64,000 nt of DNA from CALOCV01 sp942491955. Lineage in GTDB: Bacteria; Chlamydiota; Chlamydiia; Chlamydiales; CALOCV01. The stretch is from assembly GCA_942491955.1 (NCBI GenBank), contig CALOCV010000027.1, positions 1 to 64,000 on the forward strand, given 5' to 3'. Positions 10,305-19,381 of the stretch are shown here, piece after piece. A model generated the notes under the pieces. That model had not been told where the DNA came from. It ran no database searches and saw only the letters and a program-made list of their open reading frames with translations. Numbering within the stretch: position 1 is the first letter of the stretch; every line of letters begins with the position of its first letter. A program made the translations under genes and the position numbers.

Positions 10305-12161
10305 TTACAACTGGAGATCAAGAAATAGATTCTTATCGTTTAAAAAGTGCAGAATAATTTTTGCTCGCTCCTTATGCCATTCTGGAACTGTTTTGCTAGC
10401 TTCGATGTATTCTTTAAATATTTTCTTAAAGGCCTCCGTATCCATGATGCTCCGCACAAAGGTTTCATATTCAGTAAATGCCTTTTCTGCTTCGTCTCTT
10501 TCATTGTTTAGCAAATGAGCAAAAAATCTAAAATGGAATCGAGTAAGAGCGATTAACTCAAATGGGTGAAGCGGTTCTTTGCTATAATGAATGCTAGACA
10601 TCATGCGAGAAACAAAAACACCTAATCCCACACTCACCAAGCTCCCCAACCATTTACTCATGTCCACTACCGTTTGGACGACTTGTTGAGAGCCTGTTTG
10701 TTGTGTCAACATAACTACTTTTTCCACTTTTAGGGTTTCGTAAAATACCCTAGCACTTTCCCTTGCCATCGTCGCCATTACTTCTATTTTTTCCTTCTCC
10801 AGAGCCCCTTTCCCTTGCAATTCACTTATATGCTTAACGCACCCACTCGCCATTTTCATAGAACCTTCCATTACCATTTCTTGTACCTTCTTCACTGAGC
10901 CTTCTCCTATCATTTTTGGTACATTCTTAGGATTCTGAATAATTCCACTAAAACTGTATACGAGAATACCAGCAGCAACAGCCGATCCTCCTGCCAGAAG
11001 AAATGTCGTGCCCCACCCATCAGGGTTGTAGCCTATTTCGGCAGATAAGAGTTGTTCGGCAATTTTTTCAATAAAATTCTTACATTCCTCAGGATCATCC
11101 AGGGCAAGTCTTGCTAATTGCTCGTTAAATTGCTGGAAATGTTTTTCCTTTTTGGGAGAATTTGCGTGATGAGTAAGATAGCGAAACCATGCATACTGAA
11201 TCGATAAACCAGCTCCAGTCGCAAAAAAGACTCGAGTTGGCAACTTGGGAAAAAGAGCTTTAAAAAAACTAGGTTCTGTTAAAAAATTAAGTTTCTGTAC
11301 AGTCTCATAGCCCTGTCCTGGCTGTATTTGAGAAGCGCGCCTTCTTGATCGCCCTGTGTTTTGATAATTGGGATCGGTTTCATAATCTCTATTCCCTCGT
11401 ATCAATATTCCTATCACTTTTTTATGAACTCGATGATAAACAGGTGACCCGGAATTACCACTAAAGGCGTCTACGTTCGTTTCAAAATGGCAAGAGTCCT
11501 CCCCCTTAATTTCTGCATTTTCCACAAATTTCAATGGTAGCCCAGAAGGGTGTCCCAACATATACAAAGGTGTTGCTAGCGGTAATGTTTTAACGGGAAG
11601 AAGGGGAAGCGGTTTTCTTCCTTTCACCTTCCTATCCAATTTGATTAAGGCCCAATCGTTGCCCTGATCGGAAAAAAAGTGGGCAACGACTTTTTTGATC
11701 GTATATACACTATCTTCCCCAAAAGATACCGTTGTTTGATCTGGTTGATTCTGTTGGAAATCAAAAATCACCTTTGTGTTCTTGATTCGCTGTTGATGTA
11801 ATTGATTCACCCCCTCTTCACATACACAATGGCCGGCTGTTAACATCCAGCGGTCTGTGACTAAAAAAGCCGTTCCCCATCCTGGAACAGGTTCATCGCA
11901 AAACGCTTCGTTTTCTCCAAAAGGCATTTTTCTCCCTACCTGTGTTTTTAAAGTCGGCACCTGTGAAGAAAAATGATAATTTCCGTTCGGACCTTGTTGT
12001 AAGCACCCCTTCGAAACCAGACAAGCCACGCTCTTTGCTTGTTCTTGTATGGTTTGGGCAAATGCGTGACCCGCTATTTCATGCATATTCTTTCGCTCGT
12101 CTACAGCACCGTAAATGGCTTTTGGTACTTGGAGAGAATAGCTTGCGCCTGATATATCCAT
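10305..12161 (-). CDS. Trypsin-like serine protease with C-terminal membrane segments, candidate effector
   Basis: The protein has 618 residues and no signal peptide. Residues about 90-260 form a chymotrypsin-fold (S1/S6-like) peptidase with an intact triad: LTAGHC (His111), NDWALIKLD (Asp169) and FSGNSGSP (Ser237). The motif LGHPSG fits V8/glutamyl-endopeptidase-like enzymes. After a basic stretch (GRSRRRAS) come two hydrophobic segments, one about residue 380-400 (FLLAGGSAVAAGILVYSF) and one about 500-515 (LGSLVSVGLGVFVS), with charged helices between and after them. An active protease domain with two later membrane segments and no Sec signal suggests a protein placed into a host or inclusion membrane; that is inferred. 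The ribosome-binding site AAAAGG precedes the ATG. Confidence 0.75.
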   Translation of the reverse strand: MDISGASYSLQVPKAIYGAVDERKNMHEIAGHAFAQTIQEQAKSVACLVSKGCLQQGPNGNYHFSSQVPTLKTQVGRKMPFGENEAFCDEPVPGWGTAFLVTDRWMLTAGHCVCEEGVNQLHQQRIKNTKVIFDFQQNQPDQTTVSFGEDSVYTIKKVVAHFFSDQGNDWALIKLDRKVKGRKPLPLLPVKTLPLATPLYMLGHPSGLPLKFVENAEIKGEDSCHFETNVDAFSGNSGSPVYHRVHKKVIGILIRGNRDYETDPNYQNTGRSRRRASQIQPGQGYETVQKLNFLTEPSFFKALFPKLPTRVFFATGAGLSIQYAWFRYLTHHANSPKKEKHFQQFNEQLARLALDDPEECKNFIEKIAEQLLSAEIGYNPDGWGTTFLLAGGSAVAAGILVYSFSGIIQNPKNVPKMIGEGSVKKVQEMVMEGSMKMASGCVKHISELQGKGALEKEKIEVMATMARESARVFYETLKVEKVVMLTQQTGSQQVVQTVVDMSKWLGSLVSVGLGVFVSRMMSSIHYSKEPLHPFELIALTRFHFRFFAHLLNNERDEAEKAFTEYETFVRSIMDTEAFKKIFKEYIEASKTVPEWHKERAKIILHFLNDKNLFLDLQL

Positions 12162-12422
12162 ATGACACCTTTTGCTTCTTGTCTAAATAAGGGGGATCCC
12201 ACTATATGTCCTTCGCTGTTTTGTAGGCAAAAGATATTTTATACCAATATGACGAAAGGGAAAGAATCGTGGAGATGCATAAATCGATCAAAGCAAATGC
12301 CTCGGACGCATCAACTTGGGCAAGCAGTGCGCGGGTCGTTTGTTTACAATTTCCAAAGAAAATGAGAGAACTGTTCTTGAATCGGCTCGCATTATTTCCG
12401 ATGGTGCCGATAATCGTCTATG

Positions 12423-12881
12423 CTACTGCTGTGTGAGTTCTTCGATCGATTTTTTCGATCGGTGGGTGACGAACCAGAAGGCCAATCCCACGGATGCAAT
12501 GATGGCAGCGATGCCGAAGATATGGAGGGGGCTTGTCTGTTGGTAATCGAGAATAATCACCTTTCTTGCGACTGCTGTTAGTGCGGTAGTTAGTACAAGC
12601 GTCACGTAAATTTGATCTTTTTGCAGGTAGAAGATGATATTGAGGAAGATTTCGATGGCGATCAATACTGCTAAAAAGTCTCCGAGCGTAGCGATGAGGT
12701 ATTCTACGCTAAACATCGAAGGGAAAGAGATCTCGATTCTTTGATAAAAGTGGACAATCACATCGATCAGTGCAAGCCAGATAACGAGTACCATAAAGAA
12801 GGCGAGCACTTTAACGCTGAGTATGACGCATTGGTGGAGAAACTCGACATATTTGCCTTCATTGCCCTCTTCTTTTTGCAT
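12423..12881 (-). CDS. PsiE-family membrane protein
   Basis: The protein has 152 residues and four predicted membrane helices (VILSVKVLAFFMVLVIWLAL, LIATLGDFLAVLIAIEIFL, IYVTLVLTTALTAVARKVI and HIFGIAAIIASVGLAFWFV). The ALTAVARKVIILD segment is typical of the phosphate-starvation-inducible E family (PsiE), whose biochemical role is unknown. The gene stands alone, on the strand opposite the next ATPase, with an AGAGG ribosome-binding site. The family call is from pattern recognition. Confidence 0.75.
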   Translation of the reverse strand: MQKEEGNEGKYVEFLHQCVILSVKVLAFFMVLVIWLALIDVIVHFYQRIEISFPSMFSVEYLIATLGDFLAVLIAIEIFLNIIFYLQKDQIYVTLVLTTALTAVARKVIILDYQQTSPLHIFGIAAIIASVGLAFWFVTHRSKKSIEELTQQ

Positions 12882-12995
12882 ATTACAACCTCTTTTCCAA
12901 GATACTATTTATTGGTATAACATGTTGCTCGTCAGCAAAACAAGTAAAAAGGAATCGTTCAGATTTTCTGCCTGACAAAATATGACACCAATATT

Positions 12996-13083
12996 TTGCT
13001 CAAAACAAAGAAAATGTTGTTTTGAGCAATTTATTTTGACATCAATTTTTGCTCATTTTATAATAATATTTGATTTTGAGCAA
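12996..13083. promoter_or_regulatory. Four alternating TTGCTCA/TGAGCAA sites upstream of the ATPase gene
   Basis: TTGCTCA occurs at 12,996 and 13,049, and its inverse TGAGCAA at 13,023 and 13,077, with start-to-start spacings of 27, 26 and 28 bases. The flanking bases extend each pair (TTTTGCTCAAAACA with TGTTTTGAGCAA). The array ends 17 bases before the start codon at 13,101. Such an array looks like paired operator sites for a dimeric regulator, or else two hairpins in the leader. Confidence 0.5.
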
Positions 13084-13100
13084 ATATTTATGGTGTAGCA

Positions 13101-14528
13101 TTGCAATTATTTATTGGACGTAAGAAAGAACTCAAACATTTACAAGACCTGCACAAGAAGCAGACGCCGAGTTTAGTGGTTATCAAAGGGAGGCGAAGGA
13201 TTGGAAAAAGTCGTCTTATAGAAGAATTTGCTACTCAAAATCCACAACATCAACTTTGGAATTTCGTAGGTCTTGCACCGCAAGATGGCATGACTACTCA
13301 AAACCAAAGAGATTATTTTGCGAAACAACTTGCTTGGCAATTAAAAATTCCCCCTTTCTCATTCGACGATTGGAGCGATGCTTTTGAACACCTATCGCTG
13401 CATGTCCATCCAGGTGATATTGTTTTATTCGATGAAATTTCTTGGATGGGTGCTAAAGATCCCAGTTTTATTCCAAAACTAAAAGCTTGGTGGGACAAAC
13501 AGAAGCTATCGATCATGGTTGTTTTTTGCGGATCGATATCCACTTGGATTGAGGAAAATATTTTAAAAAGCACCGCATTTTTTGGAAGAATTCATTTAAC
13601 AATCACTTTAGAACCGCTCACGATCCCTGAAAGCAGCCATCTATTAAAAGCAACGAGCTTTCAAGGTTCCACCTACGACATCTATAAACTTTTAAGTATT
13701 TTAGGAGGTGTTCCCTGGTATTTAGAACAAATTTCGCCAGTATGCACTGCTGAAGACAATATTAAACAGCTATGCTTTGAAAAAGACGGTTTACTTGTTT
13801 TAGAATTTGAACGCATTTTTCATGACCTTTTCAATGGAAAAGGGGCAACATACAAAAAAATATTGAATACACTTAAAGATGGCATGAAACTACTTGCCGA
13901 AATGCGCAAAGCCATTGGTTTTGCGCATAGTGGAACACTTAGTGCTCTGGTCGAACATCTCATCATAGCAGGTTTTATACAAAAACAAAATTTGTGGTCC
14001 TTTAAAACGATGCATCCTCTCAAGCAGAGTTTATATCGCATTTGTGATCCATATATTCGTTTTTACTTAAAATTAATCGAACCGATGCGCAATAAAATCG
14101 ATTTAAATGGTTTTAAAAATGCTCCACTCTCACAACTCCCCGGATTTGATGCACATATTGGATTACAACTCGAACAATTACTATTACAAAATCGTCCACT
14201 ATTGTTAGAAGCAATGGGAATTTCAAGCAGCGATATTGTGGCAGATGGCCCCTATCGACAATCAAAAACAACGATGCAAAAGGGATGTCAAATTGATTAC
14301 CTCGTGCAAACCCGTACTAAAAATTTATTTCTTTGTGAATTCAAATTGAAGCGGCGAGAACTAGGTGTGGATATCATTGATCAGATGAAAGAAAAAACAA
14401 AGGCTCTTAAGGTACCAAGAGGTTTTGCAACAGTTCCGGTACTCTTTCACCTAAGTGGAATTTCTTCCTCTGTTGCAACGGATAGTTATTTCTATCGCAT
14501 TATTGATATTGCTGATTTTTTGTATTAG
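13101..14528 (+). CDS. AAA ATPase of the archaeal-ATPase/DUF234 type
   Basis: The protein has 475 residues and starts at TTG (13,101). Walker A is KGRRRIGKSRL near residue 30 and Walker B is DIVLFDEIS near 110. A sensor-like FCGSIST motif follows, with LGGVPWYLE near 210. A C-terminal region (about 330-475) contains CQIDYLV and LFLCEFKLKR, which resembles a DUF234/PDDEXK-like nuclease core (D...E-x-K). Members of this family (ATPase_2 plus DUF234) are widespread accessory genes of uncertain function, sometimes linked to mobile elements. The upstream TTGCTCA/TGAGCAA array may control it. The gene is isolated and followed by hairpin elements, consistent with acquired DNA. Confidence 0.75.
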   Translation: MQLFIGRKKELKHLQDLHKKQTPSLVVIKGRRRIGKSRLIEEFATQNPQHQLWNFVGLAPQDGMTTQNQRDYFAKQLAWQLKIPPFSFDDWSDAFEHLSLHVHPGDIVLFDEISWMGAKDPSFIPKLKAWWDKQKLSIMVVFCGSISTWIEENILKSTAFFGRIHLTITLEPLTIPESSHLLKATSFQGSTYDIYKLLSILGGVPWYLEQISPVCTAEDNIKQLCFEKDGLLVLEFERIFHDLFNGKGATYKKILNTLKDGMKLLAEMRKAIGFAHSGTLSALVEHLIIAGFIQKQNLWSFKTMHPLKQSLYRICDPYIRFYLKLIEPMRNKIDLNGFKNAPLSQLPGFDAHIGLQLEQLLLQNRPLLLEAMGISSSDIVADGPYRQSKTTMQKGCQIDYLVQTRTKNLFLCEFKLKRRELGVDIIDQMKEKTKALKVPRGFATVPVLFHLSGISSSVATDSYFYRIIDIADFLY

Positions 14529-14603
14529 TAACATTTATTAGAAAAAATCTTGAAAATCTTCAAGGTTATTTCTACCCAACAAGGGTTGTGCCTTTGGCAC
14601 AAA

Positions 14604-14688
14604 TTGATGACGTTTTTTGGGAGAGACTGGACTCCCCCAAAACTAAAGCGTCATCAACATGCGCAAAATCAAGCGCACGTTTGATGAC
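14604..14688. repeat. Two overlapping hairpin elements ending in TTGATGAC
   Basis: The first hairpin spans 14,604-14,657 (TTGATGACG arms around TTGGGAG/CTCCCCCAA). The second shares an arm and spans 14,650-14,688 (GTCATCAACATGCGC/GCGCACGTTTGATGAC). The second is repeated in inverse orientation at 24,511-24,546. The first carries a CCTTTGGCACAA lead-in like that in the hairpin at 54,576. Confidence 0.55.
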
Positions 14689-14801
14689 TGGGCGTCAATT
14701 CATCTGCATCTTTTTCCATAAAATCGATTTTCAATAGAAATTTTTAATTTAATCTATGCATGGCTTTTTAGTTATTGGTATAACGGTTTATTTACTAAAT
14801 T

Positions 14802-14963
14802 ATACCAATTCCGGTAAGAAAATGCATAAAGTGGATTCAGGATTTTTTTGCGAAATTTGTTTTGGAGATCTCAGCAAACTCTTGTGAGTTTGCAAGATAG
14901 AAAAATAGATTGCGCAAAGAAAGATGAAGATCAATTTGTGCACTTTCTTACCGGAATTGGTAT
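14802..14963. repeat. MITE-B, copy 2
   Basis: This 162-bp element is nearly identical to copy 1 (3,532-3,692) but in the opposite orientation. It is bounded by ATACCAATTCCGGTAAGAAA and its inverse. The central hairpin is AAACTC-ttgt-GAGTTT. An open frame crosses the element in all three copies of the family (see findings). Confidence 0.75.
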
Positions 14964-15092
14964 TACAACCGCTCGACCGAAGGGAGAGGCGTATCGCGCG
15001 AACGGCACGTTCGTGCGAGTGCATTCTTTTGAGAAAGCGGTAGCTTTCTCAAAAAAAATAACAAGCCTAGCAAGACTGACATCATAAGCCAA

Positions 15093-15209
15093 AGACAAAT
15101 GCAAGGCAGCGAAGCTGCCGTATAGGGGTCTGGGGAGCCATGCTCCCCAGCGGGGTGCAGGGGCAGAGCCCCTGCCAGCCCCTGCCAGCCCCTGCCGGAG
15201 CCCAGCCTG
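15093..15209. repeat. GC-rich multi-hairpin element, copy 2, downstream of tatD
   Basis: Successive hairpins are GGCAGC-gaa-GCTGCC (15,105-15,119), CTGGGGAGC-cat-GCTCCCCAG (15,130-15,150) and AGGGGC-aga-GCCCCT. They are followed by three tandem CCAGCCCCTGC units. The element ends at the tatD stop codon. It is related to the blocks at 9,575 and 30,836 through the closing hairpin plus CCTTGCATTTGTC (on the minus strand here). Confidence 0.65.
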
Positions 15210-15986
15210 CTAGATACGGAAAAGCGTTCGTGCATTCGTTGTTGTTGTTTGGGCGAGTATTTCGAGTGGGACGTTGCGTTCTTGGGCGATGCATTTTGCT
15301 GTATGGATGAGGAAAGAGGGTTCGTTGCGTTTACCGCGGTGGGGTATTGGGGCGAGGTAGGGCGTATCGGTTTCTATTAGGAGTTGATCAAGGGGGACTT
15401 CGCGAGCTATTTTGCGAAGTTCTTCACTTTTTTTGAAGGTGACGATTCCGCTGAGGGAGAGGTACCAGCCTCGTTGGACGACTTCGCGTGCCTCTTCGGG
15501 GGTTCCTGTGAAGCAGTGGAGGACGCCGGGTAGGTATTTTCCGTTTGTTTGGTATTCCTCATCGAGGATGGAGAAGAAGTCGTTGAAGGCATCGCGGCAG
15601 TGGATAACGACGGGGAGGTTGAGTTCTTTAGCGAGGTGGAGGTAGCGACGGAGGAAGTCGCGTTGGAGGGAGGGGTTGGAGTGGTTGTAGTGGTAATCGA
15701 GACCGGTTTCGCCGATGGCTTTAAGGTATTTGTTTCTTGCGGCCTTTTCGATGATGGGGAAGGCGTTTTCTCCCTCTTTTTCGACGTCATGGGGAGTTGT
15801 TGCTGCGGTATTATGGATCCATGGGTGGGCATGGGCTAGCGAGATGCCACGTTCGAGGGTTTTTGGTGAGGTGCAGATATTGACAACATCGGTGATACCC
15901 GCTTGTTGAGCTCGGGAGAGCAACTCTTCGACTTCGGGGTAGGCGTCATCTTCTGTGAGGTGGGCGTGGGAGTCGATCCATTTCAT
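15210..15986 (-). CDS. tatD: TatD-family metal-dependent DNase
   Basis: The protein has 258 residues, the usual family length. Metal ligands are visible: MKWIDSHAHLTED (HxH near residue 7), the glutamate in GETGLDYHY, VVIHCRDA (His), GVLHCFTG (His) and LIETDTPYLAP (Asp). TatD/YcfH proteins are cytosolic TIM-barrel deoxyribonucleases. The start overlaps the end of dsbD by four bases, so the two are translationally linked. Together with exbB-exbD just beyond dsbD, this matches the chlamydial arrangement CT594-CT597 as I recall it. The stop codon abuts the GC-rich hairpin block. Confidence 0.92.
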   Translation of the reverse strand: MKWIDSHAHLTEDDAYPEVEELLSRAQQAGITDVVNICTSPKTLERGISLAHAHPWIHNTAATTPHDVEKEGENAFPIIEKAARNKYLKAIGETGLDYHYNHSNPSLQRDFLRRYLHLAKELNLPVVIHCRDAFNDFFSILDEEYQTNGKYLPGVLHCFTGTPEEAREVVQRGWYLSLSGIVTFKKSEELRKIAREVPLDQLLIETDTPYLAPIPHRGKRNEPSFLIHTAKCIAQERNVPLEILAQTTTTNARTLFRI

Positions 15987-18121
15987 GAAGGATTTTTTAC
16001 AGCTTGTATAACGATATCTGGTGTGAGTACTTGAGGCAAAATTTGTGGTTCTTTGTGATTGGATGTGTAGAGGACATAGAGAGGGATGCTATTGCGTCCA
16101 TATTGTCGAAGAGCTTCTGTGACGATGGGGTCACGTTTTGTCCAATCGGCTTTCATCTTAACCACTCCTTTATCTTTGAAAGCTTGTTCCACGGAGGGGG
16201 CCGATAGGACTATATGATTGGCTTTGCAAGAGAGGCACCATTCCGCTGTGAAGTCGATCAAGACGGGCGTTCCTGCCTGGCGGAGTTCTTCGACTTTTTC
16301 TGGGGAGAAGGGGGTCCATCCGTGGGAGCGATCGGCTTGGGTGATGATGCCGTTCTCGGATCCGCCTGCCCATTCATCGGTTGTTGAGGTGTAGGTGAGG
16401 TAGCTGCCGGCGAGGAAGAAGAATCCGGTAAAGAGGTAAGCGAGGTTACGGGAGAGTTTTTTCGACATGGGTGTGCTGAATTTGCCGTAGATCCAGGAGC
16501 CTACAGCGAAAGCAAGGAAGGCGACCATGAGGACGACGACGGCGCTGAGGTTGGTTTCGGCACCGAAGACCCAGATGAGCCATAGTACGGTTGCGAGGAG
16601 TAAGAAACCCATGATTTCTTTGAAGACGACCATCCAGGTGCCTGGCTTGGGCATGAAGCGGAGGAGTTTTGGGAAGGCGGCCAATAGGAGGTAGGGGAAG
16701 GCCATTCCTGCGCCGAGAAAAGTGAAAACGAGCATCGCTTTGGGGGCGGCGACGGTAAAGGCAAAGCCAACGGCGGTACCTAGGAATGGGCCGGTACATG
16801 GGGTAGCGATAGCGGTGGCTAAGACGCCGCTCAAGAAAGAGCTGAGATATCCCGTTTGTTTTGCTGAGACTTGGCCTTGACCGGCAATGGATGCAACGGA
16901 GGTGCCGAGTTCGAAAACACCAAAAAGGCTTAAGCTGAAGACGAAGAGGACTCCAGCAAGGATAGCGACAAAGAGGGGGTCTTGGAGTTGGAAGCCCCAG
17001 CCGACAGCGCTTCCGTAGGCTTGGAGGGTGAGCATGACACCAGCAAGGGTCCAGAAGGAAAGGAGGACACCGAGGGAGAAGAAGAGGCCGTGTTTAAGAG
17101 TTAGGGACCGGCTTTGTCCAGACATCTTCATGAAGCTCATCACTTTAAAGGAGAGAACGGGCAAAACGCAAGGCATGAGATTGAGGAGCATTCCTCCTGC
17201 GAAGGCAAGGATGAGGATCCAGGCGAAGCTTTCTTCGGCGACGGAGATGCCTGCACGATCGATAGTTCCTATGGCATTTTCTTGTTGGAGAAGAGAAGAG
17301 ATTTCGAGGCTCTTTTGATTCCCTAGGACAAGCACTCCTTTAATTTCTTCGAGATGGGCTTTATGGGGAAGATCTTTCAGGACGATAGCTGTTTCGTTGG
17401 CATCGCTATCGTGATACGTTTCTAAGGTAGCGGCAGTTGGATCGGTAGGATCCTCTCCTTCGGGGATGAAGACCACTTCATGGGGTTGTACGAGAGGGAG
17501 TCCATTACCGCGTAGGGTAATTCTTCCTTCAGATCGTGTGGCGTGGACGGCATCATTTTTCTCTGGGAGTTTGGCTCGCATGGTATTGAATGTGGTTTTA
17601 TGTGCTTCGTGAGGGGTGGGGGTATTGGGAGAGAGGGCGATAGCGAGATCGGCATGCGATTCTCCGGGGAGACAATTCGTATCGGAGCAGATGAGCCATC
17701 GGATATCGGCACCGATCGTTTCTGCGACACCTAATGGGGCTTCTTTGGGTGGTGTAAGCTGGGCAAGGAGGAAGGTTTCGCCACTATAACCGTATCCGAT
17801 AGCGGCATCCGAGGTGAATTTTTCGGGGGTTGGCCAGTAGATGGGACCTGCTTCCCATCCTTTAGGGAGTTGCCAATCGATGGTGAGGGGCATACCGGTT
17901 TCTCCGGGATTTTTCCAATAGGTATGCCAAGATGGGGGGACTTGTATCCGTACAGCGACCCAGAAGGGGCGACCGGGTTGGGCGGTATTTTCTTCTTGAA
18001 CAATTTCGATCGGAACAGATGTTTCGTTAGCGGTATTGGCGGAGAGAGGCAGGGTTGCCACGATGCCGATGAATAAAAAGGCGCAAAGAGTTAATGAAAT
18101 CCATTGTTGAATTGAACGCAT
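15983..18121 (-). CDS. dsbD: DsbD-type thiol:disulfide interchange protein
   Basis: The protein has 712 residues. It starts with a signal peptide (LTLCAFLFIGIVATLPLSA), then a periplasmic domain to about residue 290 with CSDTNCLPGES cysteines. Residues about 295-570 form the eight-helix CcdA/DsbD membrane core (LNLMPCVLPVLSFK with its cysteine, and a second cysteine in ATPCTGPFLG). The C-terminal thioredoxin domain has the redox motif AEWCLSC near residue 628. It carries electrons from cytoplasmic thioredoxin to periplasmic thiols, which matters in chlamydiae because their outer membrane proteins are cross-linked by disulfides. It is divergent from exbB and overlaps tatD. Confidence 0.93.
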   Translation of the reverse strand: MRSIQQWISLTLCAFLFIGIVATLPLSANTANETSVPIEIVQEENTAQPGRPFWVAVRIQVPPSWHTYWKNPGETGMPLTIDWQLPKGWEAGPIYWPTPEKFTSDAAIGYGYSGETFLLAQLTPPKEAPLGVAETIGADIRWLICSDTNCLPGESHADLAIALSPNTPTPHEAHKTTFNTMRAKLPEKNDAVHATRSEGRITLRGNGLPLVQPHEVVFIPEGEDPTDPTAATLETYHDSDANETAIVLKDLPHKAHLEEIKGVLVLGNQKSLEISSLLQQENAIGTIDRAGISVAEESFAWILILAFAGGMLLNLMPCVLPVLSFKVMSFMKMSGQSRSLTLKHGLFFSLGVLLSFWTLAGVMLTLQAYGSAVGWGFQLQDPLFVAILAGVLFVFSLSLFGVFELGTSVASIAGQGQVSAKQTGYLSSFLSGVLATAIATPCTGPFLGTAVGFAFTVAAPKAMLVFTFLGAGMAFPYLLLAAFPKLLRFMPKPGTWMVVFKEIMGFLLLATVLWLIWVFGAETNLSAVVVLMVAFLAFAVGSWIYGKFSTPMSKKLSRNLAYLFTGFFFLAGSYLTYTSTTDEWAGGSENGIITQADRSHGWTPFSPEKVEELRQAGTPVLIDFTAEWCLSCKANHIVLSAPSVEQAFKDKGVVKMKADWTKRDPIVTEALRQYGRNSIPLYVLYTSNHKEPQILPQVLTPDIVIQAVKNPS

Positions 18122-18209
18122 TTTTTCTCCTTCTCTTGACGAAGCACTAGCTAAAACGATATCCTTTTCATTTTCAACGAAAAGTTGTCATATTATAAAG
18201 GTTTTTATA

Positions 18210-18956
18210 ATGTTTGTAAAGGGCGTTTTTTTCGCAAGCCACCCGCTTTTTTCTGCCTATTTCCAGTCGGATTCTCTAGGAAAAGGAATTTTTCTTCTTC
18301 TTTTTGTCCTTTCCATACTCACCTGGTCATTATGTGTATATAAATTTTTCCTTACAAAAAGGCTGAAAAAGCGTTCGATGCATTTTCAGGAAATTTTTCT
18401 ACAAGAGAGGGGGCACCCTCTTTCCGTTGAATGGGTCTTAGCGCCGAAGGAGCTTACTCAGAATCCTTTTTACCACCTCTACATGGTTTTACGGAAGCAG
18501 ACTCGCGAACTTTTGCAAAAAAACCACCATTTTTCTAAAAAAGCGGGTTTGGAACACGACGCGATGCTCAATCCCGATGACATTGCCTATGTCGAAAGCC
18601 ATCTAGTGAATACGGTACAATGGCACACTCGAAGACTTGAAAAAAACCTATTTCTTCTTTCCACTGTTGTCACTCTCGCCCCTTTTTTAGGATTATTGGG
18701 AACCGTGTGGGGGATTTTTTGTACCTTTAGTGCGATGCAGGGTGGCAGTATGGCTTCCCAGGGGAGCCAGGCCATTCTTTCTGGACTTTCTCTAGCGCTA
18801 GCGACCACTATTTTTGGTTTGATTGATGCCATTCCCGCGCTCATTGGATATAATTATCTACGCAATGCCATTGGTTCTTTTGGCAAGGAGATGGAGCACT
18901 TCTCTCATGAGGTGTTATCGGCTGTGGAATTACAATACCGTCGTGTAGATCTGTGA
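18210..18956 (+). CDS. exbB: ExbB/TolQ-family proton-channel subunit
   Basis: The protein has 248 residues. The helices are IFLLLFVLSILTWSLCVYKFF near the N-terminus, LFLLSTVVTLAPFLGLLGTVWGIF (the signature GLLGTVWGI) and AILSGLSLALATTIFGLIDAIPALIGYNYL. These form the inner-membrane proton channel with ExbD that energises TonB- or TolA-like proteins. The stop overlaps the exbD start (ATG/TGA, four bases), so they are co-translated. The gene is divergent from dsbD across about 90 bases. In chlamydiae this set is thought to serve envelope constriction (Tol-Pal) or TonB function; the sequence alone does not decide. Confidence 0.9.
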   Translation: MFVKGVFFASHPLFSAYFQSDSLGKGIFLLLFVLSILTWSLCVYKFFLTKRLKKRSMHFQEIFLQERGHPLSVEWVLAPKELTQNPFYHLYMVLRKQTRELLQKNHHFSKKAGLEHDAMLNPDDIAYVESHLVNTVQWHTRRLEKNLFLLSTVVTLAPFLGLLGTVWGIFCTFSAMQGGSMASQGSQAILSGLSLALATTIFGLIDAIPALIGYNYLRNAIGSFGKEMEHFSHEVLSAVELQYRRVDL

Positions 18957-19378
18957 TGTCTCGTCTTCGTCTATCGCCTCCCCCTACTAGTGAAGATCCA
19001 CTGATCAATTTAACCCCATTGATCGATGTTGTTTTTGTGATTCTCATTGCCTTTATCCTCATTGCCCCCTTGCTTCAAGTGGACAATGTCTCTTTATCCA
19101 GTGGAAAAGCGCAGAATAGTGAAGTAGCTACGCCAGCGGAGAGCCCGATTGTCATCATGCTAACAGCTGACGCCACCCTTTTATGGAATCGACAACCCAT
19201 TGCCATCCATGACCTACCCCGTTTCATGCAGCAGGCACGTCTGGAGCACCCAGAAGCCATCCCTCAGGTTTTTCCCGATCAAAAAGCTCCCTTTGGTATG
19301 TACCAGTTGATCAAGAATAGTGCTGAAGAGGCGGGTTTTTCGGAGATTCATGTTCTTTTGCAGCCAGGAAAAGAGTAA
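18953..19378 (+). CDS. exbD: ExbD/TolR-family protein
   Basis: The protein has 141 residues. A short cytosolic tail with LINLTPLIDVVFV carries the conserved membrane aspartate. One helix (VVFVILIAFILIAPLL) follows, then a periplasmic domain with the usual strand VIMLTADATLLWN and a final IHVLLQPGKE. It partners ExbB in the proton-driven motor. It overlaps exbB by four bases, and the next gene begins three bases after its stop, so all three are one operon. Confidence 0.92.
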   Translation: MMSRLRLSPPPTSEDPLINLTPLIDVVFVILIAFILIAPLLQVDNVSLSSGKAQNSEVATPAESPIVIMLTADATLLWNRQPIAIHDLPRFMQQARLEHPEAIPQVFPDQKAPFGMYQLIKNSAEEAGFSEIHVLLQPGKE

Positions 19379-19381
19379 TCC

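Noticed and set aside
12162..12422. A small gene between the protease and psiE-like genes
   Set aside because: A 53-codon frame (from MHKSIKANAS) exists but has no ribosome-binding site or recognisable family; I left it unannotated.
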